Part shown: piece after piece, positions 8,958 through 19,684 of the stretch
Position numbering within the stretch: the first letter of the stretch is position 1
Layout: each line of letters starts with the position of its first letter
Assembly (NCBI GenBank): GCA_977006965.1
Contig: OZ345355.1
Coordinates: 2,914,001-2,978,000 of the forward strand
Source: Phymatolithon calcareum
Taxonomy: Eukaryota; Rhodophyta; Florideophyceae; Hapalidiales
DNA: 64,000 bases
Reading direction: 5' to 3'
Program-made: the position numbers and the translations under genes
The notes under the pieces: generated by a model
The model's input: only the letters and a program-made list of their open reading frames with translations
The model's database searches: none
What the model was told of the DNA's origin: nothing

Positions 8958-10559
8958 ATGGCCTTTTTGACGCCCCTTCCCGTCTTCGGGTTTAATGGCA
9001 TGATATTCATTGCGATTAACGTGCTCTGGGTGTTCTTCGTTGAAGTCTTCGTGCGCATTGGCTTCGAATTGTATTTAACTCGTCAGCTTCTGCAGGGCAG
9101 AGTGTTGAGAATACAGGAGATGCCGTTGGGCCCGTTTTCGTTTCATGCTTTCACCGACGGCTCTAGGCGGATGGGGATCCAGATCTTGTTGCTCTTCATG
9201 CTATTTTTCGCCGCATCGCTTACCCTTGAGTTTGGCTTCGATGCCGATACATACTTCACGTATACCGTCAAGTCCACCAGCGTACTCGCTCTCAATCAGG
9301 ATAGTGGAACATTCAACGAGTTGCGGGATCGCGGATTTCTTCTGGAGAACACAGGATATTATATTGCGAATATGAACAGCTGTCTCGATCCAATGGACGG
9401 TCATTTAGAGCAGTACGAGTCAAACTCATCGTCGTTGCCGCTCACTAGGAGATACAGCGGTGACTTCAAGATTTACTTTCCCGTGACGAGGCAAAACACT
9501 GGGCAGCCGTACTGCAGTAGTCGTGGTGCGAAAGTCAAGGGCGCCGTTGTGATGTTCGTGGGCATCAGCGCGGACAGGGAACGCGGTTTGAACGTGAAGC
9601 GCGAGGAGAACATCAATCCCCATTTCGTCAACCTGGAAAGGGACATTTTACAAACTCTTGCCGTGCGTCGCTCCGTGCCCCCATCTACTTCGACCTTTGT
9701 CGATGCTTCGCTCACCGTGCGAAACATCACCGTCGCTCCAGGGATCGTGTGTAAAATGGGTCAAACGCAGCGCCAATTGTGCTTCATTGAACTGCAACAG
9801 CCTTACGAGTTCAGAAAAGATGTTTTCACACACGCACTTGTGCAGCAAAATTCGTTGGACCCGAACAAATGGTTTGCGCACGCGCTTGTTCGGCAACCCG
9901 ATTCCGTACAGCAATTCGCTGACCATGGATGGTACAAAACGTACGGGTCACGCATTCCATACCGTGTGGAACATATGCCGATCGCGCTCATCTACCTTGA
10001 TGAGGAAGGGTTGTCCTTAGGACCTTCGTTTTCTGTGTTGCATTCTGTGGGACACTTGCTCGGTGCCGGTCCGGGGTACAGATTCAGCGTTCGACGGAAA
10101 TTTGGATTGGCAGGTGAGGACAACAAAGTTCGGAAGGGCATAACAACTGGGGCCACTATAAGCTTTGCAGGGTGCGCTGCGATGGGGGCACATGGTTTGC
10201 TGTTAATCATCGTAATTGCCAAGTTCTTGTTCGAGTTGGGGGCCCAGTTTGTGATTAGACGGCAGCGCAAAGATGACCCTACCGCCGCTAACGTGAAGGA
10301 CTTGCCTTATCGGGCAGTGAAGGTGTCACGGCGATGGCTGGAGCATCTGGTTGGAAGGTCAGAAAGGTCGTTTCATGTTGCCGGGGACGACGAAGTTCGA
10401 CTTTTCGTTGCCGTCGTGGGGGATGATATCGCTAAAGTTGAGCTTCTTGTAGAGGCGGATGCGGAAGAATTGATGCGTGCTCGGGGGCAATATGCGTACA
10501 CCAGCTTGTTGACTTTGTTTGGCGGTTTGTATTCTTTGAACAATCGTCGAGGCTTGTAA
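8958..10559 (+). CDS. Long array membrane protein, intact copy (533 aa)
   Basis: The family is not recognised. Three membrane segments are visible: about 13-33 (NGMIFIAINVLWVFFVEVF), about 72-93 (MGIQILLLFMLFFAASLTLEF) and about 402-432 (SFAGCAAMGAHGLLLIIVIAKF). Between TM2 and TM3 is a domain of about 300 residues with several cysteines and N-glycosylation sequons (NSS, NIT), suggesting a lumenal or extracellular face. The last 100 residues are charged and probably cytosolic, starting RRQRKDD. There is no intron. The counterpart at 35396-37024 has the same length apart from a 9-codon insertion with a stop. The short genes at 29788 and 59993 share the first 240 residues. It could be a receptor-like or cell-surface protein, but no catalytic motif is seen. 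Confidence 0.8.
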   Translation: MAFLTPLPVFGFNGMIFIAINVLWVFFVEVFVRIGFELYLTRQLLQGRVLRIQEMPLGPFSFHAFTDGSRRMGIQILLLFMLFFAASLTLEFGFDADTYFTYTVKSTSVLALNQDSGTFNELRDRGFLLENTGYYIANMNSCLDPMDGHLEQYESNSSSLPLTRRYSGDFKIYFPVTRQNTGQPYCSSRGAKVKGAVVMFVGISADRERGLNVKREENINPHFVNLERDILQTLAVRRSVPPSTSTFVDASLTVRNITVAPGIVCKMGQTQRQLCFIELQQPYEFRKDVFTHALVQQNSLDPNKWFAHALVRQPDSVQQFADHGWYKTYGSRIPYRVEHMPIALIYLDEEGLSLGPSFSVLHSVGHLLGAGPGYRFSVRRKFGLAGEDNKVRKGITTGATISFAGCAAMGAHGLLLIIVIAKFLFELGAQFVIRRQRKDDPTAANVKDLPYRAVKVSRRWLEHLVGRSERSFHVAGDDEVRLFVAVVGDDIAKVELLVEADAEELMRARGQYAYTSLLTLFGGLYSLNNRRGL

Positions 10560-11761
10560 ATGATCGTCGAAAACTTTCTGCTTCTTGGTCGCTGTCACTG
10601 AAGTTGTGGGGGAAGGCGCAGATCAGCATCTGAATAATTAATGCTGTAATATTCACGAGTCTGAAGAACCACCCGTCTTTCTTTTGTTTGCCGCGATTGG
10701 TGCGCCTTCCCTCGTGTTTACTGACAGATTGGTGAACACAATGTTGTGAATGTGCATACGCGTGGAGCGGAGGCTATCCGGAAAAATGTACCGTCCGCTT
10801 GAGGGTGCTCCCCCTCGACAACAACTTCGTGGAACGCAGTGCAAATACATCCGGAACGAAAAACTATTGCTCATCCTGTCGAAACAAGCCCCGTAAAGGC
10901 TACTTCTATGGGAGTCCGACATTCCTGGATGATCTTGTCTCGAGTTGTGTAGAATGTGTTTCAGACTATTCTTAAAACCTGAAGCCAACTCGCTCTGCAG
11001 TAACGTGTCGCAGCCAGACTGTGTGAAAAGTCGGAAGTATGGAGCGGTGCTAAAGCAAAAGGAAGAGTAAGATGTCAGAAACCAATACAGAATCTCCTTC
11101 ATTGTGGCAAAAGATGAACTGTTGTCGGAGACGAGAGCAAGACAAGAAGAAGGATTTTAACGGAGTTCCAAATTGATCTCCAATTAGCTGTAGGCTTGTC
11201 AATGTTGTGCTGGGCACCCTGGCAGAGAAAAGGTGCGGCGTTTTTGACTGAAAAGGACGAGATACAAGAAACAATCCGGTAGTGGACTCAGACGTTTGAT
11301 CCTTACAAACCAAGAGCCCTTACCTTCCACTGCGCATTTGGACTGCGACGTGGGCACTGCAGGACCCTGCACGCGCAACGTTTCGTCGGAAAATTCCGGA
11401 AGATCCACGCCTGGCTGCAGAAGTTCGAAGGATCGGCACCCGGTGCATCAGAACGGCGTGCCCTTCTGACCCTACGGGTCGGATTGGCACTGCAACGACA
11501 GGAGCTTTGTTAGATAAGATATGGAGGACATAATGCTGTGGAACGTCAGGGTCACTTTGTTGGCCTCGTTGCTGAAAGTCTTTTTTCACCTGTGCGTTAG
11601 CCGTTGCTCCACATCGAGAGTCCGTTCATTACCTTGGAGGGCTGCTGATTTCGAGAAACTTGGCTTTCATGTGCCCTTTACTGTGCAGTCTATTCGATTA
11701 ATCCGATTCAAGTGATGGAAACGACGGGAAGCTTGCAGTACGCACCGGAGAGATGACGAAA
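10560..11761. other. 3' flank of the long membrane gene
   Basis: It is repeated at 37025-38851 (interrupted there by a LINE tail). There is no conserved open frame with a recognisable domain. A 64-codon plus frame (11521-11715; 38618-38812) is open in both copies with a hydrophobic middle, but the evidence for coding is weak. Confidence 0.45.
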
Positions 11762-13027
11762 TGTCGACCAATCACCTACAAGCACATAGATTGTCGAAAA
11801 TAAATGGGCGAAAATTATTTTTTTCACTTTTGCCCGAAAACAATTAAAAACTAGTAACAAACTTTACCGTTAGCCCCACGGTGGCCTCCCGGTCACGCCG
11901 TAGGCAAGCAACGGCCCGTCTGCTTGACCGATCAAAGTTACAGAAACGAAAACAAGTACGCGGTTGTTCTTTGTCCTTTTCTCCTTGGTGACCTTGCACG
12001 ATTCTTTCTTATAAATGCATCCAATCTCACCCTATTGGTTCAAACTCTACTCTATCATAATTGAATGCCCTCGTATCAAGTACAACTCGATAAGAGGATT
12101 TTCACCATCCTGACCCCAATGTCACTTTCGGGTATCATATCATTCGATTTTGATCTCTTGTTATAACGACTTTTTATTATGATATCGCTATGATATTTTG
12201 ATGCAATTTTTTTGGAACTTTTAAATATTGGAATGGAATTTTTACTTACTTTCTAGTTTTGTTTCTTGGTTAAGATGTACTAGACTTCATGTCTTTTAGG
12301 CACACTTTGGCCTTACTCGGAGTGGTTTACTCCGCTTAGTCTTGCCTTCTGTAGCAAAGTGCAGCATCGGTTCGTCTTATATAGACGATGGTCGCATCTT
12401 ACATTCTATACTAAACCTATTTTTTATATATAAAAAGCCTGATTTAGATTCCACTGTCTATTTTATTTTTGAAATTTATTTTGGACAAATAAGACTACGA
12501 TATACAGCAACTTTGCATACATGGCATTTTACACTACAGGTCTAGAATTTAGTGTAATGCACAGCGTAGCAATCATATTTGTAGTACAAGTGTAACCATT
12601 GTAACAGTAAAATCGTTACAATTATCCCGTGTATAAATGGTAACTTGCGCGGTGTATGATTTCCGGATGTTCCCACAGTGGTACATGAATTTTGACTATT
12701 TTTTATTGCTCATAATCTGCGTCACTTCCCTCTCTCGTAATAAACAATCAAGGATAATCATTTGAACGTTGGAACTGTGCATAAGACGTTCCATCTTCCT
12801 TCCAGTCATATAATATATTGCCCATCCCATGTTGTGAAGAGGGCATTTTGAATACTGCGCTGTATCAAACGAAAGCGATTGCGGTCCATATACGCATGGA
12901 CAGAATCGTGCATTGTAGTCTGAAAACGCAGACATTTTCAAATATCTTTGCCTCCACAGCCTTTACGTTCGAGGCTCGTCGTTATGCACAAACGACTGAG
13001 CGTTATCAGCTGCTTCTCCTCATCTGA
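11762..13027 (-). repeat. Copia LTR (3'), long form
   Basis: It starts TGTCGACCAATC, continues through CGAAAATAAATGGGCGAAA, and ends near TCCTCATCTGA. Compared with the other LTR of the same element it has about 800 extra A+T-rich bases (about 12098-12905) containing TATATAAAAAG. The same long form occurs at 38852-40127. End positions are inferred from where homology between LTRs stops and could be off by a few bases. Confidence 0.6.
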
Positions 13028-13518
13028 ATTCCATTTTCCCGTTCGGCTTCCACGCAAGCATTCAACCCCCAGTTGCACGTGCTTGTCGAGTTTCAACGAC
13101 CTTCACCTGATCATGGATGAGCCTGGCGCTTCCTCTTCCTCTTCCTTCGTCCCGATTTATGCAAAACGATCCGAACCGTTAACAGTTTATCGCTTCCTTG
13201 GCTCGTGCGCTTGCCGCTAATGCTAGACGAGGCCGTCGCGACAAACTCCAGTCTGGTCATAAGAGTGTCCCGTAACGCTATATTCGGTCCACGTATGCAC
13301 GGGCGCCGACGAAGTGATGCTAAATTGCTGCGAGTGCGCTAGCGCGAGCAATATCCATGCAAGAACGTGCGGTTTCGCCCGCGCTCCGACGGAGTTACTA
13401 CGCGACAAGATCTGCGAAAGTGAGTAGGTATAGTGTTATCGAGCTTGCTTTTGATATCCTGAGATTTCTTTGCTCAGATAAATGCGTTTTCACTTTAACG
13501 ATTCCCCAGCGCTCCATG

Positions 13519-13890
13519 CTATCCCCTCTGTATTGACGATGTAGAGTTTACCGCGTCACAAACCAGCCAAAACGTCCGTTTGTTTTGGAAATCGTCCACT
13601 AAAACATCCGTGCGGTTAGCAATTGCGTTCCGGTATTTCTCCTTGGCGATCCATTCCTTGACGAGAGTTCGGAGTGTCGCAGTAGCGAGCATGCGGTGTA
13701 GCGCATTAACATTTTTGTCCTTGGTCAATGCGTCTGCGATGTTGTGCTCACTTCGAATCCTTCAGATGCTCTCCATTTCTCCATTGCGATACGCCTCGCG
13801 AAGTCCGGAGATATCGATGAGAAGACACTTCTCCATCATCGAACGTAACGTGATAATGGATTCAAACGGCGTGCGGGAGTCGGTGATGGC
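13519..13890 (-). pseudogene. Copia RNase H C-terminal fragment
   Basis: On the minus strand, translated fragments read LLIDISGLREAYRNGEMESI, then IRSEHNIADALTKDKNVNAL, the conserved end of Copia RNase H (the ADALTK motif that closes Ty1/Copia pol). A frameshift or stop separates the two parts. The same peptide ends the unit 2 element (41132-41371). It degrades the RNA strand during reverse transcription in intact elements; here it is a relic. Confidence 0.75.
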
Positions 13891-14159
13891 ATGAAGCGCG
13901 AGCTTTCTCGATAACGTCAGAGAATTCGGATCTTATATGTAGCAATATGAACATATAAATTATAGCACGATCATATGAAATGAATTCAATTTTCCATAAT
14001 ATAAAAATGTTTTAATCCGACATGCAATTGAAACACGTGCTATTATTTTAATATTATCATTGCTAAACATAGGCTCCCGATTTACTAACGAACAGTACAC
14101 TGACGGTATGTACTGAGGCGAAACTTGCATCGTACCCATGCGCAGCGGCATATAGTTCT

Positions 14160-15156
14160 CACGCTTGCCCAATTAATTAGAACTGGAAGGGTCTGACGAA
14201 TCCGAATCATCGGGATCATCTGAGTCCTGAAAGCCATTCACGCTTGGTGCTGACGGAATTGAAGACTTTGAAGTCGACGAGGACGAAGAGGATGGAGGTG
14301 AAGAAGGAAACCATTCTGCCTAACGGTCATCAACCTTCTCCTTCTTGACCTTCTGTGCCGTCTTCTTCTCCGGAGATGGATTTGCTGGTGTGAAGAGCCC
14401 TTCGAAGGAGCCTTTTTGCACTCTACTATCGATAATCAACTCGTGAAGTCGGCATATCAACCATATTCCCATATCCAGCGGAGCTCGGTTTTCCTTTCCG
14501 CTTCGCTGTCCAATTCACAGCTACTCGATAGAATTCCAGAAGTGAATACGTGGAAGGTACATAAACGTAATCGTTCTTCTTGGTGATACAACCTGCAAGC
14601 TGCAACATCCTTACTAAATAAGGGGCATAGACGTAATTGATTTTCTACAATATCGCCTCTCCCTCAATGGCGCATGGAATTCGTCAGTGAAATAATTATC
14701 CCGAGCAATAGTCTGTGTACGGCTCGAGTGTCCGCTCGATCTCGCTATACTGAAGGTGTACGAGACGGGGGCATCGGTGGAAACGGAATTTTTTATCGGA
14801 CGAGTACTGGAAGGACTGGATGGTAACGGTACCATTTTCGAATTCTCTAAAGCAGACGAGCTTGGACGCGCGGCCCTTTTCCGAGTTGCGTGGCCAATTT
14901 TTCCCGCATCAGATAACCCTGCTTCGTCGGCAGGACCACGAAGAGGTTGTGATGGTCCCTCTGGTCTTTCTCGGCTTTCAACCGATCTGACTAGCGAGCG
15001 GTTATCGGACGTCTGTTGATCGCCATGATTGCCCAAATCAGTTTGCTCATCGGCCAGGATGTCCAACGACGTCAGTTTGCGAAGCAATGCGCGACTTTTC
15101 CCATTGTCTCCTCGACCACTGCGACTTCCACGACCACGACTGCCACCTTTAGTCAT
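14160..15156 (-). pseudogene. Copia gag-like N-terminal region
   Basis: The 180-codon frame 14614-15156 begins with an Arg/Gly-rich nucleic-acid-binding stretch (TKGGSRGRGSRSGRGD) close to the 5' LTR, as expected for gag. It continues after a frameshift at 14426-14608 (VNWTAKRKGKPSSAGYGNM) and a Ser/Pro/Asp-rich tail. The unit 2 element has the same peptides at 46141-47220. No CCHC knuckle is visible in this copy. Confidence 0.55.
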
Positions 15157-15223
15157 ATTTTCGCGAGAAGATGTAGTAATTTCCAGCGCGTGAAACTCAA
15201 TGAGTCTATGAAAGACTTATGAG

Positions 15224-15692
15224 TGTCGAACAATCTGCTAAAAGCGCATACACGGTCGAAAATAAATGGGCGAAAAATAAAATTTTTTCACTTTTGCCCG
15301 TAAACAATTAAAATTTCTTAAAAACGTTACCGTTCGCCCCGCGGTGGCCTCCCGGTCACACCGTTCGCAAGCAAAGTCCCGTCTTCTTGGCCGATCAAGG
15401 TACAGAAACGAATGCAAGTTTTCTTGTACGCGGTTGTTCTCTGCTCTTTTCTCCTTGATGAGCATGCACCATTAGTACTTATTAATGCATCCAGTCTCAC
15501 TCTATTGTTTCAAACACTACTCTATCATAGTTGAGTACCCTTTTATCGAATACAACTCAACAAGAGGAGAATCGTGCATTGTAGTCTCCAAACGCCGACT
15601 TTTTCGAACACCTGTAGCTCCGAAGCCTTGAAGTTTGAGGCTTACCTTTATGCGCAAACGACTCAGCGTTTCAGTCCCTTCTCCTCATCTGA
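15224..15692 (-). repeat. Copia LTR (5'), short form
   Basis: It begins TGTCGAACAATC, shares CGAAAATAAATGGGCG, GTGGCCTCCCGGTCAC and GAATCGTGCATTGTAGTCT with the 3' LTR, and ends at CTCCTCATCTGA before the flank GTGAGCCATAATGAATAG, which recurs after the unit 2 LTR. It lacks the roughly 800-bp A+T-rich block of the 3' LTR. Confidence 0.6.
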
Positions 15693-16140
15693 TCACGTGA
15701 GCCATAATGAATAGCATAGATTAATACACGGGGAGCATACTGCACACACGTGTCATGTGCACAATATGATACTGGAATTTTACCAGTGCTGCACTGTGCA
15801 CAACACGAATGTCTGGCAAAACAGTTGTCTCGCCCTAGGAGAAATCTCGGCTCAGAACAGGCGCACTATTGGAGAAGAAAACGAACTACTAATGGCTGGC
15901 AGTCAATGCACTGAATGTAGGACCAATAGTCAGCCACTAGATATTCCTCGTTCTCATGGCGTACAAAAACGAAACATCAACAAACAAATGGTCAACACGT
16001 GGCGCACATCTTCCAATCAGTGCACCTATTGTAGACCGCTTGTGAGTCTTTCGAAGGCCAACACAAGCCCCGACAAAACGCAGGGTAGCTTGTTCCACTT
16101 GAACCGTACATCGAAATGAGACGAAATTTTTCTTTCTAAT

Positions 16141-17625
16141 TTAATTTGAAAACATAGATGCACAATATCTGTAACTACGAGATTTTCGAAAAGCTAGTTC
16201 TTTACTCACCTCCTTCCTCCAAGCCGCATTGCTTGGGGCGCGCTGTCCACAAATGTTGTGCATGAATTGGCGACATTGCCAGCACCTGTGCGTAGTTGTC
16301 TCCCTGCGAGCACAATTCTCTATACAGCAGACGGGACTTATTTTCTGCTTCTTAGTTATCTTTCCATTGTCTCTCTTTAAGGCATGTCTTCTCTTCTTTG
16401 CCACCTTCTGCGGCGACTTGAATGCCGACGTCGGAACTCGGCCAGCAGCTACTCTGGTAGATCGCCTCTGCGGCGTAACAGGAGTTATCTCTTCGACCCC
16501 ATTCGGTTCAATATCATATCCTCTTCCATCGCGTTTAGATTTCCTCGTTGAACTCGATCCCTTCCTGCTGTTTTTCCTGGTGGATAAGAGCCCCTTTGGG
16601 GGTGCGTTAAAAACACTGTCTGAAGCTTCCTTCTCATCATATTCTTCTTCCCCACTTGAAGATTCAGAGTTCCCCACATTTCGGATGCTCTTCTTACTTT
16701 CTCTTCTTCTCTTGATGCGCTCTAGAGGAGATTGCACATTTTCATCCGAAGATTCAGCATCATTCACTGGAACCCTGAGCGTAGTATGTCTTTTTTTTGT
16801 CAATTGCCTCCCTTTCTCTTTGAAGGAGAGCGCTGAAACTCGAAATTTTGCCTCGCTTTCAGAAGATAAATCCTCATCAGTTCCTTCATTCAGGCTATGC
16901 ACGCCCTTCATCCAATTCCTCTTTGCGCGTACTGGAGCGTGAGGTTCAGCACTGTTGGCAGAAAGAGGTTCATCTACTGAGCTCCCGTCAATCAAGAGAC
17001 CAGAGGATTTCCTTGAAACTTTTCCCCTGAGGTGCAATGCAGCAGTAGATCCGACATCGCTCTCAAAATCTTCTTCATCTTCATCATGCAGACTTGACCT
17101 TGCGGCTTTGTTCCTCCTTTGCTTGGCTTTTTCCCGGTTTTTTAAGTTTTTCTTCACTTCTCTTCGTGTATTCTTGGTTCTTTTCGGCTGCATGAGGACA
17201 TCATCATCCACTTCGTCCTTTTCAATGCCCGTTGCAGTACCAGCACGGCTTACTTTGGACCTCGTATTCCTTCTTTGATCCTCGTGCGTCTTTAAATTGC
17301 TTAGCTTTTCAACAAATGCAGCACGGGCAGCCCAGTTTCCTTCCGCATACGACACTATTTTGTGGACTTTATGAATATCATCAATGATTTTTCCGAAATG
17401 AAGATTGAATCTGGTGTCCCCGAGACATCTCTTCAGAGAATTATAGCGCAACTTTCCAAGGTACTGCCGAAGAGCCGAATACCTTGCCATTTTCAGACCT
17501 GTCGTCCTTAAAATGAGTCCAGAAAGCTTTCTTACGGTGACATCTCCGGGGTCTAGTCGTTTGTCAGCTGGGAGTCCATCGATGTTGTTGTGCAGAAGAA
17601 TTGCAGTTAAGAGAGCATCGCCCAC
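16141..17625 (-). CDS. Basic nuclear protein with C-terminal zinc finger, carried by the CACTA-like element
   Basis: The open frame of 494 codons is very rich in Lys, Arg, Ser and Glu, with several basic clusters resembling nuclear signals (KKRRHALKR, RIKRRRESKKS). Near the C-terminus is CCIENCARRETTTHRCWQCR followed by QFMHNICG, a Cys/His array (C-x3-C, C-x2-C, H-x3-C) that could bind zinc. The frame stays open upstream of 17625 without an ATG up to a possible acceptor (CAG at 17712-17714), and GTGAGT at 16209-16204 follows codon WRKE. The true gene is therefore probably spliced, and residues after 16210 may be intron. It is transcribed away from the transposase. It could be an accessory transposition protein, as TNPA is for plant EnSpm; this is inference. 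Confidence 0.6.
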   Translation of the reverse strand: MGDALLTAILLHNNIDGLPADKRLDPGDVTVRKLSGLILRTTGLKMARYSALRQYLGKLRYNSLKRCLGDTRFNLHFGKIIDDIHKVHKIVSYAEGNWAARAAFVEKLSNLKTHEDQRRNTRSKVSRAGTATGIEKDEVDDDVLMQPKRTKNTRREVKKNLKNREKAKQRRNKAARSSLHDEDEEDFESDVGSTAALHLRGKVSRKSSGLLIDGSSVDEPLSANSAEPHAPVRAKRNWMKGVHSLNEGTDEDLSSESEAKFRVSALSFKEKGRQLTKKRHTTLRVPVNDAESSDENVQSPLERIKRRRESKKSIRNVGNSESSSGEEEYDEKEASDSVFNAPPKGLLSTRKNSRKGSSSTRKSKRDGRGYDIEPNGVEEITPVTPQRRSTRVAAGRVPTSAFKSPQKVAKKRRHALKRDNGKITKKQKISPVCCIENCARRETTTHRCWQCRQFMHNICGQRAPSNAAWRKEVSKELAFRKSRSYRYCASMFSN

Positions 17626-17719
17626 TGAAACTGAGCTTGTGTCACTCTTAGTGCGATTCGGGTACGGATACGGAAGACATATATCGCCCCCAACTAGCCT
17701 TGTGCAAAGAACTGAGTAG

Positions 17720-18631
17720 CATCGAAAATGAGTGTGAGAATGGGGGTGTTCGTTTATGTATGTAAGAGTAGTCCGGTAGTTTCGCTTGAAGACACCACCA
17801 ACAATGGAAGTTCCATTTCGATGTATTACGTCTAAATGTTATTCTCTTGGTCTACTCGCTTGCACATACACGCGGGGCGGACACTTTGATATCATCTGAG
17901 GAGCTGAAAAGTATGCAATACAGTTAAAAAGCCCACAGATCAAGCCAATCTTTGGGGAACAAACTTTTGATCTAGACTTGTTTGATCTCGCATGAGAGTA
18001 ATCAGTTTAGCATTAGTTTCGCCATCTATTCCAAAAGGATGCATATGTTAGACAGATTATGAAGTTTTCTTTAAAAGTGTGGGAAGACCAGCGTTAATGC
18101 ACTATATGAATTAAAAAAACAGAGCAAGTCCGGCACAGGGGCACAAATATCTTTCGCTTGCTAAACAGATTTTATTCGTTCCTAAGAAAACATATACTGT
18201 GTTCAACTGGGATCGAAGAAATGATGATTCGAAATTTCTTTTAGACTAGAATCAAGAAGGAAGAAGAGATGTTGCAGCTGAACCTAATAATATAGTTGAA
18301 AAATGTGGTCGGATAAGTGTTCGTTTCGCATTCTGTACCTATTATTTCAACGCACTAGTGTGATATAACTGTACAGAGTCCGTAAAGCATCTTTGAAAAT
18401 AGGATTTAAATCAATATGGGGAATTGCCACGTTTAGAAGTTGTGACAACAGCCAATGGTTTGAGACCCACCTATTTCTATGGGCTGGGCCTTTTCTGCTC
18501 CTACTTGTCGGTTGAGCAAAACAGCAGATAAAGTGGTCTACCCGGGCTGGCGCTGTCTACTTTTGAAGTATATGTTCAACTAAACTGAAGCATTACTGAA
18601 AGCGATATTTACGGTTTGTTTTCGGTTCACA
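17720..18631. other. CACTA element interior with no recognised gene
   Basis: A+T-rich sequence between the divergent zinc-finger gene and the small spliced frame. It may contain the promoters of both. No repeat or domain was found. Confidence 0.4.
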
Positions 18632-18923
18632 ATGCCACATCGAGATGAGGATGCGAAGCGCTACAGTGCGCTTTGGAAAGCACGTCATATCTTCGATGAT
18701 TACATAAGAATGGGTTTAACTTTAGACATAGTCATTTGGTAAGTGAAAACCATGCGCTTACAGTAATAGATTGTAAAAAGAGAATTTCACCTTTACACAT
18801 TCCGCTGCTCCACTTCCTTTCACGCCATAGAATTCGTACATTGAAGAACGTTTCTTTTTCAGGTCTATGAATACTCTAGCCAGGGGACGGTTGCAAAATT
18901 ATCCACCTTCTAGTAAGGGCTGA
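18632..18923 (+). CDS. Putative two-exon small frame (55 aa)
   Basis: ATG at 18632 opens a 107-nt exon beginning MPHRDEDAKRYSALW. It ends at a consensus donor, GTAAGT, at 18739. A pyrimidine run and CAG end at 18862 and the frame resumes in phase for 61 nt to TGA at 18923. The implied 124-bp intron has good splice sites at both ends. The product has no known domain. It might be a 5' exon of the transposase transcript instead of a separate gene. Confidence 0.4.
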
Positions 18924-19684
18924 ATCTTGCTCTCACTCGAGACTTTTAATATTCGCGAAATGTGGAGCTAAGGTGGGAAAGCGGTTTTCATAGGTTTTGC
19001 GGTTCTGCGTGCCACATTTTCGTCTGGTGTGTACGCCGTGAATTTCTGTACATTACTTTTAAAACGGTCGCTGAAGATACGACAAAGTTCATAACTGTCT
19101 CGAGTTCCACGTACACTGCAGTCCAACCTAAAAGCCCACTTAGTCACGAGCACACAATAAAATTTGTTGGAGATTTGGGAGCGAAAAATGGAACATTGAA
19201 ACAAGGCGAAGCTTGATGGCTTCGATTCGAAAGTCAAAGAGGTAATTGACTTCAGAAAAAGATATCAGAAGTAGAGTCTTGAACTAAAAAAAAGTTCGTT
19301 TTATGAAAAGAGTAAATTTGGTTCAGACGGAACCTCACTAGAGCTACAACGCAGTCTTGTAATAATAGCATCTAAGGACTTTCGGTTCATCAAGTAACAA
19401 TGCGAATAAAACCTGAGATAGCAATACAGAATACCCAAATGTAATGATTTGCACGGAAAAAATAGATAGCAAACTTGAGACAGTAGCCATTTTTCGTATC
19501 AATAGCGCAATTTCACGAGTGGGCAAGACGCGTTCTACTCGATTCTCTTTCGCGCGAGGTGTGTGACCGCGCTACACCTGCCGAAGCTCTCCTCAAGGGA
19601 TTTTTAGAGATCGTCTTTGGCTCTGCCTTAATACAGGTTCGAATATTACTTGAAACATCCAAGTTGGCGACAGCAGACTGCTGA
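18924..19684. other. CACTA element interior upstream of the transposase
   Basis: No gene is recognised. Frames of 84-89 codons on both strands around 18962-19237 have no domain and look random. Confidence 0.4.

Larger units (their letters stand above)
11762..15692 (-). mobile_element. Copia-type LTR element of unit 1, internally deleted
   Basis: Two related LTRs (11762-13027 and 15224-15692) enclose about 2.2 kb that encodes, on the minus strand, a gag-like N-terminal region and then directly the end of the Copia RNase H. Protease, integrase and reverse transcriptase, still traceable in the unit 2 copy, are missing. It sits at the same place in the array as 38852-47749, so insertion preceded unit duplication. 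Confidence 0.75.

Noticed and set aside
16229-16942. 237-codon plus-strand frame rich in Ser, Leu and Phe
   Set aside because: It is antisense to the Lys/Arg/Ser/Glu-rich zinc-finger ORF; its composition is the expected mirror of that coding strand.
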